From positions 1 through 64,000 of IMG/VR virus record IMGVR_UViG_3300044946_000177: a DNA stretch of 64,000 nucleotides. One strand, given 5' to 3'. This stretch comes from a virus. A program made the translations under genes and the position numbers. This document shows positions 42,729 to 49,860 of this stretch, in pieces (within the stretch, counting starts at the first letter, position 1; every line of letters starts with the position of its first letter). Under the pieces are notes generated by a model. The model searched no databases and was not told the origin of the DNA. It saw only the letters and a program-made list of their open reading frames with translations.

Positions 42729-42926
42729 TCAGGCCGTTGCGGCCTTGACCGCCCACATGGCGGCGTCTTCGTAATGAGTCTGAGCGAGCGACGCGAGGCG
42801 CGCATCCTTCGCTTTCAAAGTCTCGCAGAGGTCGATCAGTTCGGCAGACTTTTGCTTGATCCGGTCGACAACGGTATCCGCACTCGGATTGAACTTAGTG
42901 CGGACGCGATCTTCACCAACGCTCAT
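42729..42926 (-). CDS. Acb2/Tad1-like small protein (candidate anti-CBASS/Thoeris sponge)
   Basis: A 65-residue protein whose layout fits the Acb2/Tad1 hairpin family: a short polar start and VRTKFNPSADTVVDRIKQK, then AELIDLCETLK, then ARLASLAQTHYEDAAMWAV with the final K-A. The last segment matches the family pattern R-L-A-x-L-A-x-T-x-x-E-x-A-x-M-W-A-V-K-A, found in small phage proteins, some shown to bind cyclic nucleotides and block CBASS or Thoeris. Related short proteins in phages often have no tested role, so activity is not proved. TAGGAGAGC precedes the ATG and overlaps the upstream stop. Confidence 0.55.
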   Translation of the reverse strand: MSVGEDRVRTKFNPSADTVVDRIKQKSAELIDLCETLKAKDARLASLAQTHYEDAAMWAVKAATA

Positions 42927-42936
42927 TTTTGCTCTC

Positions 42937-43107
42937 CTAGTGACAGTTCGGACACTTGTGCACCCATTCGGTGCCGATCTTTCTTACGCGCCATCCGTCG
43001 CGCTTAGCCTGGTTCCAAGCCGAATTGAAGTCCGAGGTGGCGGATTCGAAGACCTCGCCGCACTCGTCGCATTCGAAGACGAGGTCGCCATTTTGACGGT
43101 CGATCAT
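42937..43107 (-). CDS. Zinc-ribbon micro-protein (56 aa)
   Basis: Reads MIDRQNGDLVFECDECGEVF, then helix DFNSAWNQAKRDGWRVRKI and a final KCPNCH. Two CxxC pairs (13-16 and 52-55) define a zinc ribbon with a helix between, common in small phage and transcription-accessory proteins. The first 36 bases of the gene region are an exact copy of those starting the reading frame at 45597. It follows the small gene that the IS split. Confidence 0.65.
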   Translation of the reverse strand: MIDRQNGDLVFECDECGEVFESATSDFNSAWNQAKRDGWRVRKIGTEWVHKCPNCH

Positions 43108-43108
43108 C
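43073..43108. repeat. 36 bp direct repeat, copy 1
   Basis: An exact 36-base copy of 45563-45598 in the same orientation. On the minus strand it holds the ATG and the first 12 codons (MIDRQNGDLVFE) of the zinc-ribbon gene. It ends one base upstream of the ATG. Confidence 0.95.
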
Positions 43109-43208
43109 CTACGGCTCCAGCCAAAATTTCGCCTGTCTGCTGCCCTCCAGCAACAGACTTATTGGTATCATGCTTATCCGGTTTGAACATGCAACCCCCA
43201 CAGGTTGA

Positions 43209-44258
43209 TCAGTCATGATGGCTTTCCATCGTCGGGTGTTTCCAGGTTCCTTGGTAAATCCCGTCATAGGTCGGGCCTTCGCCATTCGTGCCGATGCCGA
43301 GAAGCGAGCGGAAAGCGTTGAACGGGTAAAACCGGCGATTGAACCGGAAGGTGAACTCGTTGAGGTAGGCTTGCAGGTGCTGCGGCTCGACGCGTCCGTG
43401 ATGCGTGCCTTGCAGCCAAGCCTTCAGGTTCGAAAATACAAGGTGAATGATCGGCAGGTATTCCTCAGCAACCGCCGGATCACTGGCCTCGACCACGGGC
43501 AGGTGCGCGTAGCCGCGCTTATCGAGCGAGTTATAGCCGGCCCATGCGTCCGTGATGACCATCGCGCCGGGCTCAACCGCTTGTTCAACAAATCCGCACA
43601 ACGACTTAGCGGTGCGGTCGGCTACGATTTCCAGTCTCAGTCGGCCAGCATACCTGCCTCCCCGTCGCGCGGGCTTGTCGCCCTTCTTGGGCGGACGCTG
43701 GCGGACCTCAACAGCGCCCATCACAAGCGTTTTTTCGTCGGCGTGAACGCCTTTGCCTTCGCCGCGCGTCACCCCGCCGATATAGGTTTCGTCGATTTCG
43801 ACGTGATCATTACGACTAAGGTTGCCGCCGATGCGGTCGCGGCCGGGGCGCACCATGCCAGCCCGCAGTTTGTGCAAAAGCTGGAACGCGGTCTCATATC
43901 TGGTAAGCCCAAGCTGGCGCTGGAATTGAACCGCCGACAGCCCCGGCGTCATGCTCGATACGAGATAAGCCGCCCAAAACCACACGGTCAGGGGCGTGTG
44001 TGTCATTTGCATCACAGTATCGACCGTCAGCGAGGTTTGCTTTCGGCAGGCGCGACAGGCCAGGACACCGGGACGCGTGGCGAGCCGGATGGGCTCGCCC
44101 TTTTCCTCGCAATGTGGGCAGGTAAAGCCTTTCGGCCATTTGGCGCCTTCAAGGTATCGAGCGCACGCATTGTCGCTGGGAAAAAGTCGCTGAAAATCTC
44201 TCAGCGACTTGGGGAACGGCAAGTGTTCCCATTGGAGAACGTCGGCGAAGGGGGGCAT
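43209..44258 (-). CDS. IS1595-family transposase (ISXO2-like)
   Basis: A 349-residue transposase. Start at 44258, directly after the upstream gene's stop; the ATG at 44270 is an alternative. The N-terminus has a zinc ribbon CPHCEEKGEPIRLATR, then CRACRKQTSLTVDTVM. The core holds VEIDETYIGGVTRGE (first Asp/Glu of the DDE-like site), then ITDAWAGYNSL (second Asp) and HLVFSNLKAWLQGTHHGRV with Asn/His in place of the third acid, as in the DDNK-like IS1595 core. FTFRFNRRFYPFNAFRSLL is the family's C-terminal pattern. It catalyses movement of this element. Confidence 0.92.
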   Translation of the reverse strand: MPPFADVLQWEHLPFPKSLRDFQRLFPSDNACARYLEGAKWPKGFTCPHCEEKGEPIRLATRPGVLACRACRKQTSLTVDTVMQMTHTPLTVWFWAAYLVSSMTPGLSAVQFQRQLGLTRYETAFQLLHKLRAGMVRPGRDRIGGNLSRNDHVEIDETYIGGVTRGEGKGVHADEKTLVMGAVEVRQRPPKKGDKPARRGGRYAGRLRLEIVADRTAKSLCGFVEQAVEPGAMVITDAWAGYNSLDKRGYAHLPVVEASDPAVAEEYLPIIHLVFSNLKAWLQGTHHGRVEPQHLQAYLNEFTFRFNRRFYPFNAFRSLLGIGTNGEGPTYDGIYQGTWKHPTMESHHD

Positions 44259-44259
44259 G

Positions 44260-44427
44260 TCACGCCTCATCCATCTTTTTCATGTGAACGTTCAAGCAAG
44301 TCCGGCAGCATTGCCACTCCCGACAAATCGGGCATTCAATTTTGTCTTTTGGAAGTGGGTTGCTGCAAGTATAGCAATGCGTTTGCATGGCCGCTATTTC
44401 GTGATCTATCTGGGAAATTGTTTTCAT
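44260..44427 (-). CDS. IS passenger: Cys-rich zinc-finger protein (55 aa)
   Basis: Runs upstream of and nearly overlaps the transposase. Contains CYTCSNPLPKDKIECPIC, then REWQCCRTC, so two or three CxxC/CxC knuckles. ATG 44427 follows a weak ribosome binding site. It may act in IS regulation or target choice, but that is not known for IS1595. Confidence 0.6.
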   Translation of the reverse strand: MKTISQIDHEIAAMQTHCYTCSNPLPKDKIECPICREWQCCRTCLNVHMKKMDEA

Positions 44428-44438
44428 CGTACATTAAA

Positions 44439-44720
44439 TTATTCGAAAAACTTGCGCATAACATCCCATGCCTCATTGAAGCCGACTATCGAGTCGTCGT
44501 GACCTTCCTTCATCTCACAAAGGTGGTCATTCAGGCGCGAGTCAACGGAGCTTTTGAACGCCATCAGCGCAGTCCGCAGTTCTGCCGCGCATTCCTCGTA
44601 AACCCGCGCGGTTTCAAGAGTGGCGACATCGGACTTAGCCGCATGACTATTGACGATGCGAAGGGCGTTCGTTCGACCTTGCCAGAACAAAGGCAAATCT
44701 CTGAGCGGGATCATGGTCAT
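44439..44720 (-). CDS. IS passenger: helical hypothetical protein (93 aa)
   Basis: Not recognised. Starts MTMIPLRDLPLFWQGRTNA, then a helical acidic region (ARVYEECAAELRTALMAFK, then GHDDSIVGFNEAWDVMRKF). Overlaps the next upstream ORF by four bases. Present between the IS ends, so it is cargo of the element rather than a phage gene. Confidence 0.5.
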   Translation of the reverse strand: MTMIPLRDLPLFWQGRTNALRIVNSHAAKSDVATLETARVYEECAAELRTALMAFKSSVDSRLNDHLCEMKEGHDDSIVGFNEAWDVMRKFFE

Positions 44721-44908
44721 GCCAGTTGCTCCGATCCGTTCTCAAAACACTCCAAAATTCGGAATTTCTGGTCGCGTAGGGAGGGTTTTCGGTCCTCAAC
44801 GGTAAAATGGCCAAGTGGCCAGCGAACCGCATATGCGGCAACGCCAATCACCTTGGCCCGGTGCTTTGCTCCGATCACCGCATCTTCCCATGTTTCGAAA
44901 GTGGTCAT
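44717..44908 (-). CDS. IS passenger: hypothetical protein (63 aa)
   Basis: ATG 44908 with AAGGAGAGACAG upstream; the longer frame starts at 44923. MTTFETWEDAVIGAKHRAK and VRWPLGHFTVEDRKPSL look like a small alpha/beta protein. First gene in the minus-strand IS operon, about 80 bases from the right end. Function unknown. Confidence 0.5.
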   Translation of the reverse strand: MTTFETWEDAVIGAKHRAKVIGVAAYAVRWPLGHFTVEDRKPSLRDQKFRILECFENGSEQLA

Positions 44909-45023
44909 CTGTCTCTCCTTCAAAGGGCAGGATTGCCCAATGACGAAACACTAGCACAGGTGCTTGCATGTGTCAACCGGATAAGCATGATTGGTATAAA
45001 CTACAGAGCGTTCGCTCATGCCA

Positions 45024-45122
45024 TCACATGACCAGTATAATAAGCAGCTTGAACAACACGCAAACCAAAAGTGCTCCCCAGAAACCAAGAACTATCTCAG
45101 CTAACGCGCTTTCCAGATTCAT
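45024..45122 (-). CDS. Single-helix membrane peptide (32 aa)
   Basis: MNLESALAEIVLGFWGALLV followed by a Leu/Ile/Val run and VM. One membrane helix. GGGAGCGGGATT precedes the ATG; the longer frame (to 45245) is a shadow. It lies just before the small ORF split by the IS. Function unknown. Confidence 0.4.
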   Translation of the reverse strand: MNLESALAEIVLGFWGALLVCVLFKLLIILVM

Positions 45123-45159
45123 AATCCCGCTCCCAGGGATAACGTTCGGTCCAATGCGC

Positions 45160-45621
45160 TCATGTCTCAGCCTCCGGCACGAAGCAACGAATGTAGGGTG
45201 TTCCGTCAGGTTGCTGTGTCCCGAACCAGACCGTCGCGACGCCAATCGGGTTGGTTCCGGGCACAGTCATAGCCTCGTCAGGCACGCGCACCCAGTCCCA
45301 ATCAGGGTGAAATGGGTTTGGAATATACCAGCCATCAACGCGATGCTCGTCAGCAGTCGGGTGGCCGTCGGCCATGTCGCAGCAAGCCGGCCCTGACCGC
45401 TTTGGGCGCACGCCCTTGAACCACTGCTTTTGCGCGTCATTGAGGCGATATTGATCCCATTCCCCAGCAACATTAACCCACTTCGCATCTGCATTAATGA
45501 CATAAACGAAGAAAGCTGCCAGAACAGCAACCAGCATCGCTGACCAGAAAAAAACACGTGCCTCGAAGACGAGGTCGCCATTTTGACGGTCGATCATCTG
45601 CGGCGATCCGCGTCTGTTCAT
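45160..45621 (-). CDS. Membrane-anchored protein with Rhizobiales-type periplasmic domain (153 aa)
   Basis: Residues about 21-45 form a membrane helix (ARVFFWSAMLVAVLAAFFV, then YVI). The outer part carries SGPACCDMADGHPTADEHR, then VDGWYIPNPFHPDWDWVRV and YIRCFVPE, a pattern seen in rhizobial prophage proteins. The start MIDRQNGDLVFE at 45597 is identical, to the base, to the start of the zinc-ribbon gene at 43107. Start 45621 is kept for its ATGA overlap with the upstream gene, but 45597 is a real alternative. Confidence 0.55.
   Translation of the reverse strand: MNRRGSPQMIDRQNGDLVFEARVFFWSAMLVAVLAAFFVYVINADAKWVNVAGEWDQYRLNDAQKQWFKGVRPKRSGPACCDMADGHPTADEHRVDGWYIPNPFHPDWDWVRVPDEAMTVPGTNPIGVATVWFGTQQPDGTPYIRCFVPEAET
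45563..45598. repeat. 36 bp direct repeat, copy 2
   Basis: Exact match to 43073-43108. It covers the codons MIDRQNGDLVFE inside the membrane protein at 45160-45621. The copies flank 2.45 kb that includes the IS, so recombination between them would delete that segment and fuse the two genes. Confidence 0.95.
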
Positions 45622-46301
45622 GAGCGCCTCACATTGACCCGAGTGAACCAGCCAACTTTAAGTCCTGGCGGGGGCTGTCCGTTGTGCTCGTCCATCCATT
45701 TCCTGACGGCATCTTTTTGCGGCTGCACCAGCAAAAGGTCTGCGCCGATTTCATTCCAATTTTCGAGCGCAAAGTCAAGCAGCGCCATGCGGCCGACCTG
45801 ATTTTCTCCCGACGCGTTGGTATAGGCCAGCGCATCGGGGTCGACGCTGACGTTTAATAGATGTGACAGATAAGCCGTTCCCGCATCGGTCGACAAATTT
45901 GCCTTGTCGCCGGTTCCGAGCGCATTGAGCATGGCGTGCAGCTCGGCGTCGATCGCCTCCAGGCGCGCCTTGTGAGGCTCAAGCAGTTCGGCGACTCGCT
46001 TGTTCGCCTCCTTGATCTTGTCCTGGAGATCGAAGTGCTCGGCGATCAGTTCTTCGGCGGTAGCCTTAATGGGAATCGGTCGCTCGACCCCCGCAACAGG
46101 CCCATCGTACTTCCTGCGCAACACGGCTCCACGATTTTTTACATTATGGCGCGTGCAAGCTTCGCACATTCGGTATTCGCGATTGTCCTCAGCATGAAAA
46201 ACAATATGAGTCGCCACTGCATTGCACGGAATATAGAATCTACTCGATTGGGGCGACGCTTCTTCGCATCGCCCTTCTCCGGCTTCTAGCTTTAGGCTCA
46301 T
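45618..46301 (-). CDS. Phage protein with N-terminal zinc finger-like region (227 aa)
   Basis: Start 46301 follows GGGGAGAGTT; the longer frame starts at 46358. The N-terminal 55 residues contain CNAVATHIVF, then YRMCEACTRHN, spaced like an incomplete zinc site. A coiled coil follows (ADLQDK-like helix, IKEANKRVAELLEPHKARL). The last 90 residues (TAYLSHLLNVSVDPDALAY, FALENWNEIGADLLLVQPQ, GWFTRVNVRRS) are a small alpha/beta domain common near phage replication genes. No function is known. Confidence 0.5.
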   Translation of the reverse strand: MSLKLEAGEGRCEEASPQSSRFYIPCNAVATHIVFHAEDNREYRMCEACTRHNVKNRGAVLRRKYDGPVAGVERPIPIKATAEELIAEHFDLQDKIKEANKRVAELLEPHKARLEAIDAELHAMLNALGTGDKANLSTDAGTAYLSHLLNVSVDPDALAYTNASGENQVGRMALLDFALENWNEIGADLLLVQPQKDAVRKWMDEHNGQPPPGLKVGWFTRVNVRRS

Positions 46302-46339
46302 AACTCTCCCCTCTGCTCTTCGGCGGCCGGTTTGCCGGC

Positions 46340-46552
46340 TTACGACATCCGCCTGCACGTTACGCGATGAAACGATTTGACGGCAAGTTTATTTATATGA
46401 GGTGAATTATCGGTCGCCCATATAGGTGATTTTTCTAAATCCAACTGCGTGTCAAGAACCAAACGCAATGCTTTTACCGCGTCTCTTTCCGTCATGGCCG
46501 CAGATGTTGTGATCTCAATCACAACCTTATTTTTCTTTCTGAGAGAATTCAT
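46340..46552 (-). CDS. Small basic protein (70 aa)
   Basis: Starts MNSLRKKNKVVIEITTSAA and continues TERDAVKALRLVLDTQLDL, a strand followed by a helix. ATGA overlap with the helicase stop. Not recognised. Its position in the replication operon suggests nucleic-acid contact, but this is weak. Confidence 0.5.
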   Translation of the reverse strand: MNSLRKKNKVVIEITTSAAMTERDAVKALRLVLDTQLDLEKSPIWATDNSPHINKLAVKSFHRVTCRRMS

Positions 46553-48183
46553 AACTCGCCCCTTCTCACCATGTCGAGCATCAACCCTTGAAGCGACGTC
46601 TGGGTTTCCAGTCTCTTGTATATTTCCTGTTCCAGCTTGGTGCTGACGATCTGGACGAGCGTCATCGGGTATTTCTGGCCGGGGCGATTGACGCGCTTGT
46701 TTCCCTGCAAATAAAGCTCGTTTTTATCGGTAGGCGAAGCCCAGATCACGGTGTCGGCAACCAGGGCGAATTCGTTAATTCCGTGCGCCGTGGTCTGGGG
46801 ATCCGCAAGGACGCATTTAACGTCCGGGTCGCATTCGAACCTCCTGATATTTTCCGAGCGGTCTTTTGGCGAGACCTCGCCATTTAATACAACGAGATTC
46901 CAACGCTTGCTTAATCGTTTGTAAAGGAGGTTTAGAACATTTGTCAAGTTAACAAATATCACGACCTTACGATTTGTTCCTTCAATTACGTCCTCGATCT
47001 CGCGCAGCCGCGGCTCGGCATCGATTAAATGGGATTTGTGTCCTTCGTCATAAATGGCGCCTTGAATTATTTGAAGGAATTTGGTCCTTTTGGCTGCTTC
47101 GTTGATTGCGTCGATCTGCTTGCCGCCGTTCAGCGTAACGGCGAGATCGCGCTTGAGTTCCTCCAGCTTCCTTTTTTGATCGGGCGTCAGCTCTACATGC
47201 CGTTGCTGAGTCGTGATCGGCGGGCCGTCCCACACGCTGGCGATGTCGAACCGGATCGACGGAGACAGCAACGCTCGCGCGCGCTCGTAACCGTCCCGCC
47301 GCGGATACCACTTGAATTGCGAGACCTGACTCATGGTTTCCATGCGGAAGTCTCGGAATGACTTGTTATGCGAATTATTTACAAGTTTGGCCAAACCGTA
47401 AGCGTCTGTCGGTGCGTTTGGCGTCGGCGTGCCGGTGAGGAGCCATAGGTGTTCGCGACGTCCAATGACCTGGCGGGCAATTCGGTGTCGTTTAGTTGTA
47501 GCATCTCGGTAACCGCTTGCTTCATCAACAATGGCAATCTTGATATCTGCCCGTCCGGCCAGACACCTTGAGAACCCATCAAGCTCGAATTTTTTACGGG
47601 TATGCGCCCCGATCCCAACGCCGTCGAAGTTGATAATGAGAAAGTCAGCTTTCGAAGTCTCAAGGAGTCGCATTCGCTTCTCGGCCGATCCATAGAGTAT
47701 CTCCGCTGTTCGCTTGCCGAAGAAATTGGAGAAGATCGCGGCGGCCCAGACGCGCTCTAGGATAGAAAGTGGTGCCACAATAAGAGCGCGAGCACCAGGA
47801 TTTTGGCGCATAAGGTAATCAGCCGCCCATAATGTAGCGAGCGTCTTACCGACTCCCATGTCGCTGAGTACAAAACTTCGAGGGTGGAGCACGAGGAAGT
47901 TTGCGGTAATTCGCTGGCTTTCGTAGGGTCTGATTCCGGGAGCGCAGGGCCAGTCATAGTTTTTCTCCGTAATGACGGGAATTACCGGATACTGCAAATA
48001 TCTAAGCGTCTGGCTGTTTTTCAACGTCGCCGGCACCGCTACGTACGAGCGGTAACTTCCATTGACGCCATATTCACTGACCGCCTTTGCTTCCGGCAAA
48101 CTCTGCAACAGCTGCGCGACGTGCAAAGGGGATAACGTCTCGTATACTAGCAAGTTGCGCGGCTGGTCGAAGAAAAAGTTCAT
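46549..48183 (-). CDS. SNF2-type superfamily 2 helicase
   Basis: A 544-residue ATP-dependent DNA translocase. Motif I is SDMGVGKTLA (109-114), motif Ia ALIVAPLSILERVW, motif II IVDEASGYRD (DEAS at 220-223), motif III LLTGTPTPN (250-256), and motif VI near residue 500 (LQGNKRVNRPGQ). These match SNF2/DEAD-like phage helicases that accompany PolA and VRR-NUC in replication modules. It probably remodels forks or recombination intermediates. Start 48183 overlaps the previous stop by four bases. The right domain is complete, so the gene looks functional. Confidence 0.8.
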   Translation of the reverse strand: MNFFFDQPRNLLVYETLSPLHVAQLLQSLPEAKAVSEYGVNGSYRSYVAVPATLKNSQTLRYLQYPVIPVITEKNYDWPCAPGIRPYESQRITANFLVLHPRSFVLSDMGVGKTLATLWAADYLMRQNPGARALIVAPLSILERVWAAAIFSNFFGKRTAEILYGSAEKRMRLLETSKADFLIINFDGVGIGAHTRKKFELDGFSRCLAGRADIKIAIVDEASGYRDATTKRHRIARQVIGRREHLWLLTGTPTPNAPTDAYGLAKLVNNSHNKSFRDFRMETMSQVSQFKWYPRRDGYERARALLSPSIRFDIASVWDGPPITTQQRHVELTPDQKRKLEELKRDLAVTLNGGKQIDAINEAAKRTKFLQIIQGAIYDEGHKSHLIDAEPRLREIEDVIEGTNRKVVIFVNLTNVLNLLYKRLSKRWNLVVLNGEVSPKDRSENIRRFECDPDVKCVLADPQTTAHGINEFALVADTVIWASPTDKNELYLQGNKRVNRPGQKYPMTLVQIVSTKLEQEIYKRLETQTSLQGLMLDMVRRGEL

Positions 48184-48407
48184 TTGTCGTCGTCAATAAA
48201 ACGAATTTTAGGGAGCGTGATAGGTTTTTTTCTGCGAGTGCCCATCTTAGAACGCATAAAAATTTCTTGTAGCGGGCGCTCGCTTTCCGGCTTGGACGGC
48301 CGCTTAAAACCAACGGTTTTAGTAACGGGGTACAAAGCCGACCGGATCCGTTGCGCTGAGCGGGCACGCTGCTTACGTATATTTTCCCTTAATTTTTTCC
48401 AGGACAT
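48180..48407 (-). CDS. Small basic protein (75 aa)
   Basis: ATG 48407 overlaps the VRR-NUC stop as TAATG. Very basic (MSWKKLRENIRKQRARSAQ, MRSKMGTRRKKPITLPKIR), ending DDDK. It may bind DNA or act as a nuclease helper. Not recognised. Confidence 0.5.
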   Translation of the reverse strand: MSWKKLRENIRKQRARSAQRIRSALYPVTKTVGFKRPSKPESERPLQEIFMRSKMGTRRKKPITLPKIRFIDDDK

Positions 48408-48724
48408 TAGTTCACCTGTGCGTTTTGCGCCTTGATCCAAGCGGTCAGCTCGGCAATCACCTTGTCCGCCGTTCCCCAAAACGCTATTCCGCCTGCAGCC
48501 GCGACCTCTTTCATCCGCCGCTTTTGCGTTGCGGTTGCACCCTTCCCGTGGCGCTTGACCTCGATCGAAACGAACTTGCCATCCAAGCAGGCAAGGATAT
48601 CCGGGACGCCCGACTTGCCGTAGCCGAACGTCATTGGTTTGACGTACCAGCAATTGGGCAGCGAATCGAGGTAGCGCCAGATGTCCTGTTTTTCCCACGC
48701 TTCAGGGGTTCTCAATGCCAGCAC
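48407..48724 (-). CDS. VRR-NUC nuclease
   Basis: A 105-residue stand-alone VRR-NUC domain of the PD-(D/E)XK superfamily. GKSGVPDILACLDGKFVSI, followed by EVKRHGKGATATQKRRMKE, shows the catalytic Asp, then E-x-K, and the Q-x-x-R helix. Such phage enzymes act as structure-specific or Holliday-type nucleases with SNF2 helicases. The genes are adjacent, supporting a shared role. Start ATG 48724. Confidence 0.8.
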   Translation of the reverse strand: MLALRTPEAWEKQDIWRYLDSLPNCWYVKPMTFGYGKSGVPDILACLDGKFVSIEVKRHGKGATATQKRRMKEVAAAGGIAFWGTADKVIAELTAWIKAQNAQVN

Positions 48725-48897
48725 TCCAGCACGAAAAGCTCTTCCGGTCCGTACAATTCGTCAAGCAACGCATCGCGCTCCTGCTGTGTCATTTTATAAT
48801 TTTCACGCAGGTGCCATTTCTTGGCGTAACGACTGAGCATGTTTCGCTTCAATCCTAACGTCGAATTTGCATCGACGGTTTCTTGATCGGCAGCCAC
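48712..48897 (-). CDS. Hypothetical protein (61 aa, GTG start)
   Basis: GTG at 48897 is chosen because AGAGGTAA lies seven bases upstream; the ATG at 48972 would overlap the exonuclease gene by 71 bases. Helical, with LGLKRNMLSRYAKKWHLRE and TQQERDALLDELYGPEEL. Overlaps the VRR-NUC gene by 13 bases. Not recognised. Confidence 0.5.
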   Translation of the reverse strand: MAADQETVDANSTLGLKRNMLSRYAKKWHLRENYKMTQQERDALLDELYGPEELFVLECWH

Positions 48898-48901
48898 GAA
48901 A

Positions 48902-49636
48902 TTACCTCTTCTTATTGTGTTCACAGTGTTTGACGTCGCAAAATCCGCAGAGAGGACTAGGTCGTTTCTCAAACTGCCCCGTTTGCCGATCGCGCTCGAT
49001 CCGCTTGACGATTCCCGTTACCTTGGTCCATGCGTGGCGCGTGTCGGAAAGGTCATACATCTCGCCGAGGCGGTTTTCCTTCAACCAAGTGTAAGTACCC
49101 TTGATCTTCGTCAGGTGCGGGTTGGCAGCGTGCAGCATGAGCGCGCCGACATCAAGTTCGAACCGGTCTTCGTAATTGGAGTTTCCAGTCTTCCAGTCGT
49201 TGATGTAAGCCCTGTTAAATCCGTTCAGCACGACAACGTCCAATTTTCCCCTTAACCAAACATTGGCGTTATCGAAAAAATCGCAACATTCACCCTTAAC
49301 CGTTATTCCTAATTTCAACTCGGTCGACAGCGCTTGGCGAGACACTGTTTTATCCCGCGTGTCGTCGTGAAAGCCGTCGAACGGCGCAGCGAACGGCTCC
49401 CATTGCGCAAAGTCGGGATGCAGCGGCTTCTTGTGCGCGATCCGGTGCTCCATCGCCTCGTGCACCTTGGTGCCGTAACGCATCGCCTCGGTCTCGACGA
49501 AGGGCGTACTCTTCTTGATGTAGCGGTGAAAAAACTGGTGCGGGCATACGTTATCGTAACAGTTCAAGTTCGTGTACGAATACACGAGCCGCGTGCGGTC
49601 GAGGATGGCAGGGATGGGGCCGGGATCGTGGTTCAT
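48902..49636 (-). CDS. PD-(D/E)XK exonuclease of Cas4/RecB type with Fe-S-like Cys
   Basis: A 244-residue nuclease. The core AMRYGTKVHEAMEHRIAHK supplies the His helix, VWLRGKLDVVVLNGFNRAY the Asp, and INDWKTGN the D-x-K motif, the Cas4/AddB/RecB signature. Four Cys, one near residue 31 (NVCPHQF) and three near the C-terminus (LCGFCDVKHC), fit a 4Fe-4S cluster. In phages such enzymes resect ends for recombination. It is placed beside PolA, VRR-NUC and SNF2. Confidence 0.8.
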   Translation of the reverse strand: MNHDPGPIPAILDRTRLVYSYTNLNCYDNVCPHQFFHRYIKKSTPFVETEAMRYGTKVHEAMEHRIAHKKPLHPDFAQWEPFAAPFDGFHDDTRDKTVSRQALSTELKLGITVKGECCDFFDNANVWLRGKLDVVVLNGFNRAYINDWKTGNSNYEDRFELDVGALMLHAANPHLTKIKGTYTWLKENRLGEMYDLSDTRHAWTKVTGIVKRIERDRQTGQFEKRPSPLCGFCDVKHCEHNKKR

Positions 49637-49860
49637 GCTGATTCCTTACTGTCCGCCAACCATTGATGCTCACCTTTTATCGCGACACATTCAGGCGCGT
49701 GCTTGACGCTATGTTTGTATGGGATTCCGTAACGAGTTTCTTTTATCGTCGGGTAAACCCATCTATAAATGCCGCACACGCGACAACGATAAATAAAAGG
49801 GCGTTTGTCGAGCACCGATTGTCGCAAATCCTCTTCCACCGAAAACCAACGATGCCTCAT
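49633..49860 (-). CDS. Zinc-binding small protein (75 aa)
   Basis: Reads MRHRWFSVEEDLRQSVLDK, then PFIYRCRVCGIYRWVYP and a later HSVKHAPECVA. A CxxC and a downstream His/Cys suggest one zinc site. ATGA overlap with the polymerase stop. Similar small proteins are common next to phage polymerases, with unknown function. Confidence 0.55.
   Translation of the reverse strand: MRHRWFSVEEDLRQSVLDKRPFIYRCRVCGIYRWVYPTIKETRYGIPYKHSVKHAPECVAIKGEHQWLADSKESA

Larger units (their letters stand above)
43169..44989 (-). mobile_element. Complete IS1595-family insertion sequence with 8 bp TSD
   Basis: An 1821 bp element. Both ends begin CATGCTTATCCGGTT (15 identical bases, about 26-31 with a few mismatches), inverted at 43169 and 44989. 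The 8 bp ATTGGTAT lies directly on both sides, at 43161-43168 and 44990-44997, a perfect target duplication of the length typical for IS1595. Contents, all minus strand: transposase 43209-44258, a Cys-rich gene 44260-44427 and two passenger ORFs. Removing it with one TSD copy restores a 28-codon reading frame. Intact ends, an open transposase frame and an identical TSD imply a recent insertion into the phage. Confidence 0.92.
43104..45019 (-). pseudogene. 28-codon phage ORF split by the IS
   Basis: With the element and one TSD removed, the minus strand reads ATG at 45019 (MSERSVVYTN), joins at AAT, then continues KSVAGGQQTGEILAGAVG and ends in TGA at 43104-43106. That TGA overlaps the ATG of the zinc-ribbon gene (GGATGA). 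Today the frame is cut after codon 10 and runs a short way into the IS. The restored overlap argues for a real small gene, but 28 codons is short. Confidence 0.5.

Noticed and set aside
43215-44954. 579-residue plus-strand frame across the IS
   Set aside because: It is antisense to a clear transposase with all motifs.
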